NCBI RefSeq assembly: GCF_000949475.1
Contig: NZ_JRHC01000011.1
Coordinates: 1 to 62,945, forward strand
Origin: Draconibacterium sediminis
GTDB taxonomy: Bacteria; Bacteroidota; Bacteroidia; Bacteroidales; Prolixibacteraceae
Length of the DNA stretch: 62,945 bases
Direction of reading: 5' to 3'
Position 1 is the stretch's first letter. Each line of letters begins with the position of its first letter. Of this stretch, positions 44,213-52,676 are shown piece by piece. The notes under the pieces were generated by a model. It was given only the letters and a program-made list of their open reading frames with translations, was not told where the DNA came from and did not search any database. The translations under genes and the position numbers were made by a program.

Positions 44213-46084
44213 TTACTGTTCATTTTGCACAGCCCATTCTACACATCGCAAAAGGTAATTTTCGTACATTTTATTTCCTTGTGATTCCTCATTTCTGTTT
44301 GTGTAAAAATCAGTTATCCATTTTTCAATGGCCGGACTCTCAAAATCAACAGCTTCAACACTGTTCAACACCCAGGTACGCTCCATCATCGTACTTTTCT
44401 CATCCTTAAGAATCCGCAAGTAGATCTTTTCTGCCAGTTCTTTTTCTCCGAGGTGAAACAATGATTCACCAATTAAAACGGCTGTAGCAGCTGCCTCTTC
44501 ATCGGCCGCAGCTTTTAGTGCCGGCAATGCCGGTTCCGCATTATCAATATGAATCAATAAGCCGGTAGCCCCCCAGTAACGTATTGCTGAATCCTCATGT
44601 TTAAGTAACTTGATGTAGTCTTGAATCGATTCGTTACCCGGCTGAGTTGCCAGTTCTGCAGCTGCCAGCAATTCATCAAACGGACAAGCCTCAGACCGCA
44701 TGTAATCGTACATCGATCCGTCTCCTGCCCTTTTCACATATTCTGTTTCTGGTATCAGCGCCACATCCCTTATCTCTTTCATCCAACGGACATTCTCTTT
44801 TCGCATACGTTCCAGCACGTCTTTATAAACAGGATCGCCGGCCAGATTATACAGTTCGTTCGGATCGTTCTCCGTATTGTAAAGCTCTTCAACAGGTTTG
44901 GTTTCAAATGCCATACTTTGCAAATCGTTACACTTTCCGGCCAGGTAATAATCTTTCCACGATTGGGCAGAACGGGCATTAAACAAATAAGCCAAATGCT
45001 GCAGGTAAATCCTGAAAGGCATATAATTACGAATATATCTGTACTTTTTGTCTCGTACGGCACGGCTCATATCAATACGTTCGTCCATCCGGCTGCGGGT
45101 CATATGAACGTAGTCGGGCTCGGGCTCAACTGCATAGCCCAGAAAAGCGTTGCCCTGCATGTAATCCGGTTTTTCGGCTCCGATAATACTTAGCAATGTT
45201 GGTGCAAGATCCACAAAACTGATATTGCGATCAACGGCATCGCCCGGTTTTTCTGCCGGAAAATAGTTCTTGTACTTTTCAGGAATACGAACAATAAACG
45301 GCACCCATGTTCCGGTTTCGAAAATATAACGTTTGCTGCGCGCCAGCACTCCGCCATGATCGGAATAATAGAATACAATGGTATTATCGGCCAATCCGCT
45401 TTCTTCCAGCTCTTTTAACAGTTCGCCAACCTGCGCATCCATATCCTCCACTTTGTCGTAATACTGCGCCCAATCGTGCCGCATCTCTTTTGTATCAGGA
45501 TGATGCGGCGGCAAAACCACATCCTCCGGTTTGTGCCTTAATTCATCATCCGGAATAAAAGGAAAGATCTGGCTTTCGTGCGTTGTTGTTAAATTAAATA
45601 TGGCAAAGAACGGTTTGCCTTCAGGACAGTTTTTCCAATGTGCCTTTCGGCTGCACTCGTCCCATATGCTGTTGTAATCACCTTTAAAATTATAATCGGT
45701 TTTTACATTGTTGGTGCAGTAATAACCGGCTTTTCTCAGTAACTCCGGATAAGGAATAACCAGTTCCGATTTCGGATAGGTGCTTCTCATTGGCTCGTTT
45801 CCGTTCGATGCGGCATAAACACCTGTAATAATTGTATTTCGTGCAGGTGCACAAACCGGGCAGTTGGCATAAGCATTGGTATAACGAAATCCGTCCGATG
45901 CCAGTTTGTCGAGGGTTGGCGTAGTGGCAAAGGCATCGCCGTAACACCCTAAATACGGACTGTTATCTTCGCTGGTGATCCACAAAATGTTTGGCCGGTT
46001 TTGCTGAGCACTAACATGCATACTCAACAAAAGCGCAAATAATAAAACGATCCGGCTGATTCTTGTCTGATTCAATTTTAGCAT
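44213..46084 (-). CDS. S1-family sulfatase with C-terminal HEAT-like region
   Basis: A 623-residue exported enzyme with a signal peptide (IVLLFALLLSMHVSAQ). The maturation motif CxPxR is present as Cys78-A-P-A-Arg82, so Cys78 should become formylglycine by an anaerobic sulfatase maturase encoded elsewhere. Metal-binding residues are seen in ITSEDNSPYLGCYGD and YYSDHGG. The C-terminal 150 residues carry helical repeats (AIRYWGATGLLIHIDNAEPALPALKAAADEE) of HEAT type. It hydrolyses a sulfate ester on a polysaccharide or glycosaminoglycan. It lies in tandem with a second sulfatase but with a terminator between them. Confidence 0.93.
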   Translation of the reverse strand: MLKLNQTRISRIVLLFALLLSMHVSAQQNRPNILWITSEDNSPYLGCYGDAFATTPTLDKLASDGFRYTNAYANCPVCAPARNTIITGVYAASNGNEPMRSTYPKSELVIPYPELLRKAGYYCTNNVKTDYNFKGDYNSIWDECSRKAHWKNCPEGKPFFAIFNLTTTHESQIFPFIPDDELRHKPEDVVLPPHHPDTKEMRHDWAQYYDKVEDMDAQVGELLKELEESGLADNTIVFYYSDHGGVLARSKRYIFETGTWVPFIVRIPEKYKNYFPAEKPGDAVDRNISFVDLAPTLLSIIGAEKPDYMQGNAFLGYAVEPEPDYVHMTRSRMDERIDMSRAVRDKKYRYIRNYMPFRIYLQHLAYLFNARSAQSWKDYYLAGKCNDLQSMAFETKPVEELYNTENDPNELYNLAGDPVYKDVLERMRKENVRWMKEIRDVALIPETEYVKRAGDGSMYDYMRSEACPFDELLAAAELATQPGNESIQDYIKLLKHEDSAIRYWGATGLLIHIDNAEPALPALKAAADEEAAATAVLIGESLFHLGEKELAEKIYLRILKDEKSTMMERTWVLNSVEAVDFESPAIEKWITDFYTNRNEESQGNKMYENYLLRCVEWAVQNEQ

Positions 46085-46180
46085 TTTGGTTTAGTTTTTT
46101 AGCTGATTTAGAACGTTTAATAAACAGTATAAAATTAACGGAAATAGTAACAATAACAACCCCCGGAATTCAGTAAAAAC

Positions 46181-46216
46181 AAAAAGTCCTGCACCGAAAA
46201 CAGTACAGGACTTTTT
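46181..46216 (-). terminator. Intrinsic terminator between the two sulfatase genes
   Basis: AAAAAGTCCTG pairs with CAGGACTTTTT across a 14-nt loop. The symmetrical A/T flanks let it act in both directions; on the minus strand it ends the 46280-48037 transcript. Confidence 0.85.
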
Positions 46217-46279
46217 GTTTGATAACGGTTTGAATAAACGCCTGTTTTAATGGCGTTTATTTATTCTTACAAGCAGGTT

Positions 46280-48037
46280 TTAATCAATCTTTTCCATTTC
46301 AACCCAAAATGGAAATATGTTTTTTGAGCCAATAGTATAGAATGGTATCAAATCGCAATCCATTTCAGAAAAGAAAACGTTTTTCATCTCAATGATATCT
46401 GTATCCTTTTTTTCATTTAGCATTTGTTTTACCAGGGTATTCGTTTCCAGATACATCCTGCCGTTGGCTTTAACAGGCTTTATAAATTTAAATTTTATGT
46501 CGTAATGCCCTTCCTCTATGCTAACTTTCCATTTGCCGTATATTTCTTCCTGAGCCCAGATCCCGCGTTGTCCTCCGGCATCATTCCTGTTTAAGATAAC
46601 CGGATTTTCATGTTTACTACCGATAATAATACGAGGTTGATTGATGAGATTTTCAGAACTTATTAATTCATTATAGGTTTCATCGAGTTCTTGTTTGAGC
46701 TTATTGGCAATACTTTCATTTTCTGATACGATATTTTTTTGTTCGTACGGATCTGTTTCAAGGTTGAACAGTTCAAAGTCCTTAACCGTGGCATTATAAT
46801 TTGTCTTTCCAACCAGTTTATAATTTCCTTTTCGTAGTGCCATGTTATTGTAAAGTTCAGGATAACGTCGTGTCCAGTAAAAAAATAATGATCTGTTATC
46901 CCAATCCACCTCTTCACCATCAATTAGCGGAAGCAGACTTTTACCATCAATTATCCGATCATCAGGCAACTGAACATTGCATAGCTGTGCCAGTGTTGGC
47001 AATATATCAATATGAGCAGCCGTAGTTTCAATAGCTTTATTCTTCTCAAACGACGAATACCGCATATAAAACGGCACCCGAACACCCCCCTGACAAACAT
47101 CTCCTTTGCGACCTCGCATGCCCCCTACATATCGGGTTTGTTGCGGGCCGTTATCAGTCATAAAAATAATGAGTGTATTATCTGCAATATCCAGATCATC
47201 CAGTTTTTTAAGAAGTTTACCGATATTGTCGTCGATGTTGGTAACCATAGCATACACTTTTCGGGCATCCTCTTTATTTTTTTCGGTCATTTCCGGAAAG
47301 GGCCTGTTGTCGTTCCCGAAACCAGAGGCCGGGTCAATTGCTTTGTATTTCTGATAATACTCTTCAGGAACCTGCAGAGGAGTATGCGGAGCGTTAAAAG
47401 CGAGATAACAGAAAAAGGGTGATTCTTTATTTTCTTCAATAAATTTCATAGCCTGTTCGGCGAAAATATCCGAGCAATAACCTTCGTAGGCTTCTTTTTT
47501 ATTGTTGTGCCAAAGTACAGGATCAAAATAACTCTTATCGCCTTTGAAATAGGTTGTAATATCGCCAACTTGTCCCATTCCGCCGGAAAGATGGATCAAA
47601 GATTCATCAAAACCCTGATCACTTGGTCTGCTGGGATAATTATCGCCCAAATGCCATTTACCAAACACCCCGGTTTTGTAATTGGCTTGTTTTAGCATTT
47701 CGGCAATAGTAAGCTCGTTTGATGCCATTATTGCTCCACCGTTATAAGTATCTCTTACCCCTGTGCGCAACGAATAGCGCCCGGTCATCAGACTTGAACG
47801 GGTTGGAGCACATACCGGAGATACAAAAAAGTTAGTAAAACAAACACTTTCAGTGGCAAACTTATCGATTACGGGGGTTTGCACATGTGGATTTCCTGTA
47901 ATACCAAGGTCGCCATAGCCCTGATCGTCGGTAATGATAATAATAACATTCGGATGTGCTTTATCCCGGGCAAAACCCAATACAGAACACAATAACAAAC
48001 AAGTTAATACTGCCGGAAAAATAGTTTTAATTTTCAT
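46280..48037 (-). CDS. S1-family arylsulfatase
   Basis: A 585-residue exported sulfatase (signal LTCLLLCSVLGFA). The formylglycine motif is Cys76-A-P-T-Arg80 with the following SSLMTGR. Calcium-binding Asp residues lie in IIITDDQGYGDLG and FMTDNGPQQTR, and the C-terminal subdomain is of arylsulfatase A type (LYNNMALRKGNYKLVG). It should remove sulfate from glycans in the periplasm. With the second sulfatase, GT39 enzyme and esterase it suggests handling of sulfated and acylated marine polysaccharide, although no glycoside hydrolase is nearby. Confidence 0.94.
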   Translation of the reverse strand: MKIKTIFPAVLTCLLLCSVLGFARDKAHPNVIIIITDDQGYGDLGITGNPHVQTPVIDKFATESVCFTNFFVSPVCAPTRSSLMTGRYSLRTGVRDTYNGGAIMASNELTIAEMLKQANYKTGVFGKWHLGDNYPSRPSDQGFDESLIHLSGGMGQVGDITTYFKGDKSYFDPVLWHNNKKEAYEGYCSDIFAEQAMKFIEENKESPFFCYLAFNAPHTPLQVPEEYYQKYKAIDPASGFGNDNRPFPEMTEKNKEDARKVYAMVTNIDDNIGKLLKKLDDLDIADNTLIIFMTDNGPQQTRYVGGMRGRKGDVCQGGVRVPFYMRYSSFEKNKAIETTAAHIDILPTLAQLCNVQLPDDRIIDGKSLLPLIDGEEVDWDNRSLFFYWTRRYPELYNNMALRKGNYKLVGKTNYNATVKDFELFNLETDPYEQKNIVSENESIANKLKQELDETYNELISSENLINQPRIIIGSKHENPVILNRNDAGGQRGIWAQEEIYGKWKVSIEEGHYDIKFKFIKPVKANGRMYLETNTLVKQMLNEKKDTDIIEMKNVFFSEMDCDLIPFYTIGSKNIFPFWVEMEKID

Positions 48038-48169
48038 ATTTCGGTTTTATTAGGTTTGCTTGTAACGGCCGAATGCGAGCTTCTTTCCTATCAAACCGGT
48101 ATGCAGTTTGATCGGGCTAAAACCTTTCCAATTTCGCACATTTTGCTGTATTGCCTGCTCCAACTGCTA

Positions 48170-49015
48170 TTATTCAATCTCTATTGAAGTATCATTTTCT
48201 ATATACCCTAAAGATTGCAGAAAATTATCAGCTTCATAAACCGTTTTCTTATAATTTTCAAAGTTTTTATAATTAAAGAATCCATGCCCCTCGCCTTCAT
48301 ATAAATAAAGCTCACAGATGCTTCCAACTTTTTCCATTACTTTTTTGTAATAATTGGCAGTTTCTACCGGTATTAAATTATCATTCGTTCCCAAAAATAA
48401 GATTGTTGGCGGTGCACCTTTCCTGATGTTGTGAAGAGGAGAAAAACTTTTGTATTCATCGCCAATTCTCTCATAACCATAACCACCGGGACCGTTATCA
48501 ATTACTGGGTTAAAAAGCACTAAGGCATTCGGAATACAGCTCATTGACAAATCATCGGTATCGTCATTATAATCAGTTATCAATGCTGTTGCAGCCGCAA
48601 GATGCCCTCCGGCTGAACCACCGGAAGCAATAATTTTATTCGCGTCAATTCCAAAATTCGATGAATTTATTCGGATAAACCGAATAGCAGATTTAGCATC
48701 TTTGAGCGATTCAAAAGGTGTTGTATTATTCTTGGTTCTGGTTCTATAATCAACCAGAAAACAGACCAAACCTCTTTTCGAAAAATACTTCGCATGGTTC
48801 AGGAATTGAGATCTATCTCCACCTATCCACCCCCCGCCAAAAAAGAAAACCATAGCGGGACAAGCTTTGGCCGAATCAACCTTTTCGGGATAAATTACTT
48901 CCATAAATAACCGTGTAGTGTCAATCTGCTTATAAAGTATTTGTTCCTGAGAATAAACATGTGAGCAAGCAACTACTGAGATTATTAATAGAATGAAAAT
49001 GTTCTTTTTAGGCAT
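48170..49015 (-). CDS. Exported alpha/beta-hydrolase (acetylesterase-like)
   Basis: A 281-residue hydrolase of the BD-FAE/HSL type. The signal peptide carries a possible lipobox (SVVACSH, Cys17). The oxyanion motif is FFFGGGWIGGD (residues 57-67), the nucleophile Ser134 lies in GGSAGG, the acid is the Asp in LGTNDNLIP, and the base His is in GEGHGFF. It probably deacetylates or de-esterifies carbohydrate esters. It lies upstream of the arylsulfatase across a 130-bp spacer with imperfect repeats, at the border between the sulfatase cluster and the accessory block. Confidence 0.9.
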   Translation of the reverse strand: MPKKNIFILLIISVVACSHVYSQEQILYKQIDTTRLFMEVIYPEKVDSAKACPAMVFFFGGGWIGGDRSQFLNHAKYFSKRGLVCFLVDYRTRTKNNTTPFESLKDAKSAIRFIRINSSNFGIDANKIIASGGSAGGHLAAATALITDYNDDTDDLSMSCIPNALVLFNPVIDNGPGGYGYERIGDEYKSFSPLHNIRKGAPPTILFLGTNDNLIPVETANYYKKVMEKVGSICELYLYEGEGHGFFNYKNFENYKKTVYEADNFLQSLGYIENDTSIEIE

Positions 49016-49143
49016 CTTTTCTGTTTTTTAATAGTTGGTAACGGTTACCTGAATGTGGTGCAGCCAACTGCAAACTTCAACATATCAAACCATTGCGATT
49101 TTGAGTAAATGTAGGAAAGATAAAATTACCTGCAATACCCGGC

Positions 49144-50097
49144 TTACGTATATTGGTTGTTGTGCTCAGTACTTGTTAATTTTTCTGTAAGTGATTTTAT
49201 GAACTTGTCATTCGTACCGCAACAACCTCCAAAAATCTTGAAATTAAACTCATTTCGCAGAAAGCACATTTCGTTAATTATTTGGTCGAAATCATCTTGC
49301 TGAAGTATATTACAATTGTTTAGTTCCTCAGGAGTCAAAATTGAAGCATTAGATTGAATACCTTTTAAACGCTTCAAAAACTGACTATTCTTATTTTCAT
49401 CTTGAATTATGCCATGAATTAAGTTTGTTGGGTGAATACAATTTGTCATGTAACAGACCGGATTCGGAAACACTTCATTATCTATCATTTCAATAGCTTT
49501 TGATAAAACCGTTCCATCCATCAAGCAACCATCTTTTCTTAGCATAAAACTTATGATATAAGGGATATTAGTTTCTGCAATAGCCCTTGCCATACCTTTA
49601 ATTTCATTTATTTCAGGCATTATTCCCGCAAATAAAAAATCAATGTCTTTTTCTATAAATTGTGATGTTTGTTGTTTATGAAACAGATATGCATCATTTA
49701 TCCCCAGAACTTTTTTACCACTGTACGCATCTCCTTTGCATCCCAATAATCCCCCAACAAGGATTTTTTCTGAATATTTGTTATAGCTTTTCTTTATTCG
49801 GTTCAGAAAAGCACAAGAATCATCAATAAGGTTTTTGCCATTGAACTGAGAATTTTTTAACGACTCAAAATTCACCTTTCTTGTCGGAGTCATAATCATT
49901 ATTGGTAAATTATATTCCTGTCCAATATCAATGTATTGTCGGTATAATGATTCCAGCGATTCCGGATGAGTATATATCAATCCTGCATGATTAATGCATT
50001 CGTCCATCTCTGCATTAAATTCAGATTTCAGCCTTTCAACTAATGCTCCTTCAGTCAGGATAATTTTTGAACTTTTATATATTTCTTCAAATCTCAT
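49144..50097 (-). CDS. Homocysteine S-methyltransferase-domain protein
   Basis: A 317-residue TIM-barrel protein. The zinc ligands of the family are present: Cys220 (MTNCIHP) and Cys292/Cys293 (FGGCCGT). The N-terminal strand LTEGALVERL corresponds to the LDGGxxxxL motif, although the usual D is E. It could transfer a methyl group from S-methylmethionine or a related donor to homocysteine or another thiol. It is AT-rich and lacks methionine-pathway neighbours, which fits a transferred gene in the accessory block. The substrate may differ from homocysteine. Confidence 0.85.
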   Translation of the reverse strand: MRFEEIYKSSKIILTEGALVERLKSEFNAEMDECINHAGLIYTHPESLESLYRQYIDIGQEYNLPIMIMTPTRKVNFESLKNSQFNGKNLIDDSCAFLNRIKKSYNKYSEKILVGGLLGCKGDAYSGKKVLGINDAYLFHKQQTSQFIEKDIDFLFAGIMPEINEIKGMARAIAETNIPYIISFMLRKDGCLMDGTVLSKAIEMIDNEVFPNPVCYMTNCIHPTNLIHGIIQDENKNSQFLKRLKGIQSNASILTPEELNNCNILQQDDFDQIINEMCFLRNEFNFKIFGGCCGTNDKFIKSLTEKLTSTEHNNQYT

Positions 50098-50313
50098 AAT
50101 CTATTTTTAGGGAACTTATACGTCGTATTGTCACAATGGTTGGTACATGTTCTCCTCGCCTCCACTGGTGCGAATCGAAGATCAGCCTCAAGTAAATTTG
50201 CAATCCTCACCTCTGTCAACGGCTGAAAAGTTAGTTCATTTCAATTCTACCGAAGACACACCGTCCGTTGGCTGACGGATCGGCGCGAGCGGGGGTAGTT
50301 TTTATTTAATATT
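50098..50313. other. Palindromic non-coding spacer
   Basis: A 216-bp gap between two minus-strand accessory genes. It is more GC-rich on its right side and holds a small hairpin CCGTC-CGTTGGCT-GACGG (50261-50278) followed by CGGCGCGAGCGGGGG. No open frame is plausible. It occupies the place where the next two spacers hold attC-like structures, but I could not fold it into a similar long hairpin. Confidence 0.5.
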
Positions 50314-50949
50314 TTAGTGTCCATAAATTTCCCAGTTAAAATCTAAGTTTGTTTTGCTTTTGTAAGTTTCAATTTTATCTATAATAGATTGTCTGTGAGC
50401 AACGCCACACATAAATACGGCATTCCTAAATTTAGTATTCATGCAAAACGAATAAATATTACTTAGCATCGAGTTTTCATATTTATCTATATCATTATTA
50501 AATGTTTGAATTAATTCGTTATCCATTAAAATACTATTTTCGTATATACGCATTTCTTCATTTAATTTTATACTCACTTCGCTATTTAGAAAATCAAATC
50601 CTTGCATACGAGCCTGGGAATTAAAATTGTCTATCATTTTTTGAAAATGAATATTTTGACAAACAAGGTTGGATTTTTCCTCAAACGAATTGGGAAGTCC
50701 TTTTCCAAGCACAGGAACATATTCAAACTGGTGTATTCTACTGTATTTCTGAAGAGCTCTTATTTCCAGTTTTTCATGAAATACTCCATAATTCGAAAAT
50801 GTATGTTGCTGATATTTCGAATAAGTATCTTCAAGAGCTTCAAGAAAAACGACTTCTGGAGTTATTTTTTCTAAGATTTCGCACAATTCATCGGCACTGC
50901 ATTTCCCAATTTGCTTATGGACTGTACTTATGAATGTGATACTTTGCAT
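50314..50949 (-). CDS. Hypothetical protein, weakly TraB/Tiki-like
   Basis: A 211-residue soluble protein. The N-terminus (ITFISTVHKQIGKCSADELCEILEKITPEVVFLEAL) and the C-terminal NAVFMCGVAHRQSIIDKI segment resemble the paired His/Glu-bearing strands of the TraB/PrgY/Tiki/GumN superfamily of putative metalloproteases (a GTxH-like start and a GxxH motif). The similarity is by eye only. AT-rich, with spacers on both sides, it behaves as a single-gene cassette. Confidence 0.6.
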   Translation of the reverse strand: MQSITFISTVHKQIGKCSADELCEILEKITPEVVFLEALEDTYSKYQQHTFSNYGVFHEKLEIRALQKYSRIHQFEYVPVLGKGLPNSFEEKSNLVCQNIHFQKMIDNFNSQARMQGFDFLNSEVSIKLNEEMRIYENSILMDNELIQTFNNDIDKYENSMLSNIYSFCMNTKFRNAVFMCGVAHRQSIIDKIETYKSKTNLDFNWEIYGH

Positions 50950-50986
50950 TGAATGATTTTTTGAATTATCTCTTGGTTTAAATTGT

Positions 50987-51139
50987 GCCCAACGGTGATG
51001 CTATGAGGTCATGGGGATAAGACGAGAGTCTGACAAGTCCGACCGAAACTGAGGTGGGGACGAGATTCGACCGTGTCGCCCCGAAGCTTCGGGGCGCACG
51101 AAACCAGCCATGACTTATTCCACGTGTTGTGTGTTGGCT
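50987..51139 (-). repeat. attC-like imperfect palindrome (spacer site 1)
   Basis: Read on the minus strand, the element opens with AGCCAAC and closes with GTTGGGC, which fits the integron core consensus GTTRRRY. Inside, ATAAGTCATGG (complement of 51108-51118) pairs with 51003-51014, leaving one unpaired G, like the extrahelical bases of attC hairpins. The centre has a perfect 20-nt palindrome CGCCCCGAAGCTTCGGGGCG (51077-51096) and the 17-mer TCTGACAAGTCCGACCG (51029-51045), which recurs in the next spacer. It sits exactly between two co-oriented genes. Whether an integron integrase recognises it is unknown. Confidence 0.55.
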
Positions 51140-51155
51140 TTTAAATTTTGTTTCT

Positions 51156-51830
51156 TTAGATATCATAATATCCAACCATTATTTCAGCAACTTCTGTTCT
51201 GTCATCATAAATTTTACTAATATTCTTTGAAATAGCAGTTCCACTTTCAGTAATTGTCCATTGATTATTTTCTTTTGTCATGAAGTAACTTTTGTCAATA
51301 TTATATTTTCCCATAAATAACTTTGCCGACACAGTTACATCTCCAGACTTATTTTCGATTGGCTCACTAATAACCAGATAATTCTTAGTTTGGTGAGTTG
51401 CAATCCAAAACATTATTTCATCTGTATTCTTATCTGCTTGTTCTAATTGAGGATTTTCAATATCGATATCCATTTGAATGCGTGAAGTATCCCAATTTGT
51501 CGCGGGTAAATGCTGAATTTGGTTAAAAATGTACTCTTCAGAATCTTTATAAAACGGATGATTTAAAGGTACTGTAAGATAAGTAAACACCCCAAATCTA
51601 TTATTCAGAGTATCAAATTCTAAATTATTGTAAGAATTTGCAATCATGATAATTTTGCCAATTGATATTGTATCATTCGTTTCTTTTATAATAAATGTTT
51701 TGGATTCAAGTGTTAATCTGTCCTTCAGTATAATATTCAATAATTCATGATTGCGTTCAATTCTGTCAGAGTCAGTTGAGCAACCTTGTAAAAGAAGAAT
51801 TATAAATATTGATTTGATTATATATTTCAT
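51156..51830 (-). CDS. Hypothetical lipoprotein
   Basis: A 224-residue protein from the ATG at 51830, which opens a lipoprotein signal (MKYIIKSIFIILLLQGCSTD, lipidated Cys17). An upstream start at 51866 would add 12 non-signal residues and run into the preceding palindrome. The mature part is mixed alpha/beta, AT-rich, with no recognised motif (AEIMVGYYDI end). The neighbouring spacers suggest it is a mobile single-gene unit. No function assignable. Confidence 0.7.
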   Translation of the reverse strand: MKYIIKSIFIILLLQGCSTDSDRIERNHELLNIILKDRLTLESKTFIIKETNDTISIGKIIMIANSYNNLEFDTLNNRFGVFTYLTVPLNHPFYKDSEEYIFNQIQHLPATNWDTSRIQMDIDIENPQLEQADKNTDEIMFWIATHQTKNYLVISEPIENKSGDVTVSAKLFMGKYNIDKSYFMTKENNQWTITESGTAISKNISKIYDDRTEVAEIMVGYYDI

Positions 51831-51860
51831 ATCGTTTTTAAACTTACACACAACGCTCAC

Positions 51861-51969
51861 TTGCATATGGTCGGGCGGTCCCGATACAATCGGGAGTGTC
51901 AGACCCGCAGGAAAGTGGACGCAAGGTCTGACAAGTCAGACCGCAAAAACCCCCGCCTGACATATACAA
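51861..51969 (-). repeat. attC-like imperfect palindrome (spacer site 2)
   Basis: The outer arms TTGCATATGGTCGGGCGG (51861-51878) and CCCGCCTGACATATACAA (51952-51969) are complementary except for bulges, again with an extra unpaired G in the left arm. Inside are TCCCGA/TCGGGA (51879-51895) and a perfect dyad GGTCTGACAAGTCAGACC (51925-51942) that contains the 17-mer shared with the other spacer. Adjacent CAACGC at 51851-51856 is the likely counterpart of the core site but is a poorer match to GTTRRRY. Confidence 0.5.
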
Positions 51970-51977
51970 TCCTAGGT

Positions 51978-52676
51978 TTAAGTTGCTTTTTTTTCATTAC
52001 TTTTAAGAAGGGGAAGACTTGTGCCACTTGGCAGTTCTTCTGCATTCGCCTGAGTTCTCCATATAATTTGTGCTATTTCGCTTATCCTGTCAACTAGAGG
52101 TTTTGCATCTTGTCCAAATTTGCCTAACACAATTCCTGCATCTCCTACCAATCCCCAAAATTTATCTATGGAAGACATTTTTTTGTGAAGTTCTTTTTGA
52201 AGTCCCTCAAGTTTATTTAAAAGTCTTTCTTTGTGATTTGCATCGAATAATTGACTTGATGAAATTGAATCTCTCAATTCATTTATTAATTCTTGAATCC
52301 GACTTAAATCTCCGTCTGTAAATTTATAAATGAATCCATTCTCGAAGATTCCATTATATTTATTCCTAGCATTTTCAAATTCACTGGTTGATATTTTTTT
52401 ATCAAAATCAATGTTTATTTCTTGACAGAATCGATGTAAAGATTCAATAGTTTTATGTCTATCACTTTCAATCTTAGGCATGACATAGTTAAGGTCATGG
52501 TGCTGAAGAAAGGCATCCAATGCAGCATAGGCGTCAATATAAGAGGAATAGTCATTGTATCTCTCGACGGGTTGGTCTTGAAAATTATAATGTTCAATTA
52601 TTTCCTTGCAAATCTTCTGTCCAGCCTCGTATTTATTTACTGGAAGGTCGTTAAAAAAGTCTTCGTTAAAAATCAT
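51978..52676 (-). CDS. Hypothetical helical protein
   Basis: A 232-residue soluble, mostly alpha-helical protein. The C-terminal half (RIQELINELRDSISSSQLFDANHKERLLNKLEGLQKELHKKMSSIDKFWGLVGDAGIVLGKFGQDAKPLVDRISEIAQIIWRTQA, cited by position about 130-215) resembles a conserved C-terminal module seen on many accessory-region proteins of unknown role: a heptad-like helix followed by a FWGLVGDAG turn. It is the first gene of the minus-strand accessory block and has about 300 bp of non-coding DNA and the 42-bp repeat array upstream. Confidence 0.7.
   Translation of the reverse strand: MIFNEDFFNDLPVNKYEAGQKICKEIIEHYNFQDQPVERYNDYSSYIDAYAALDAFLQHHDLNYVMPKIESDRHKTIESLHRFCQEINIDFDKKISTSEFENARNKYNGIFENGFIYKFTDGDLSRIQELINELRDSISSSQLFDANHKERLLNKLEGLQKELHKKMSSIDKFWGLVGDAGIVLGKFGQDAKPLVDRISEIAQIIWRTQANAEELPSGTSLPLLKSNEKKAT

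Noticed and set aside
48050..49143. attC-like sites in the spacers at 48.06 and 49.02 kb
   Set aside because: Both contain GTAACGG and CCAACTGC segments and small dyads, but I could not pair them into a long hairpin with GTTRRRY cores, so they are not called.
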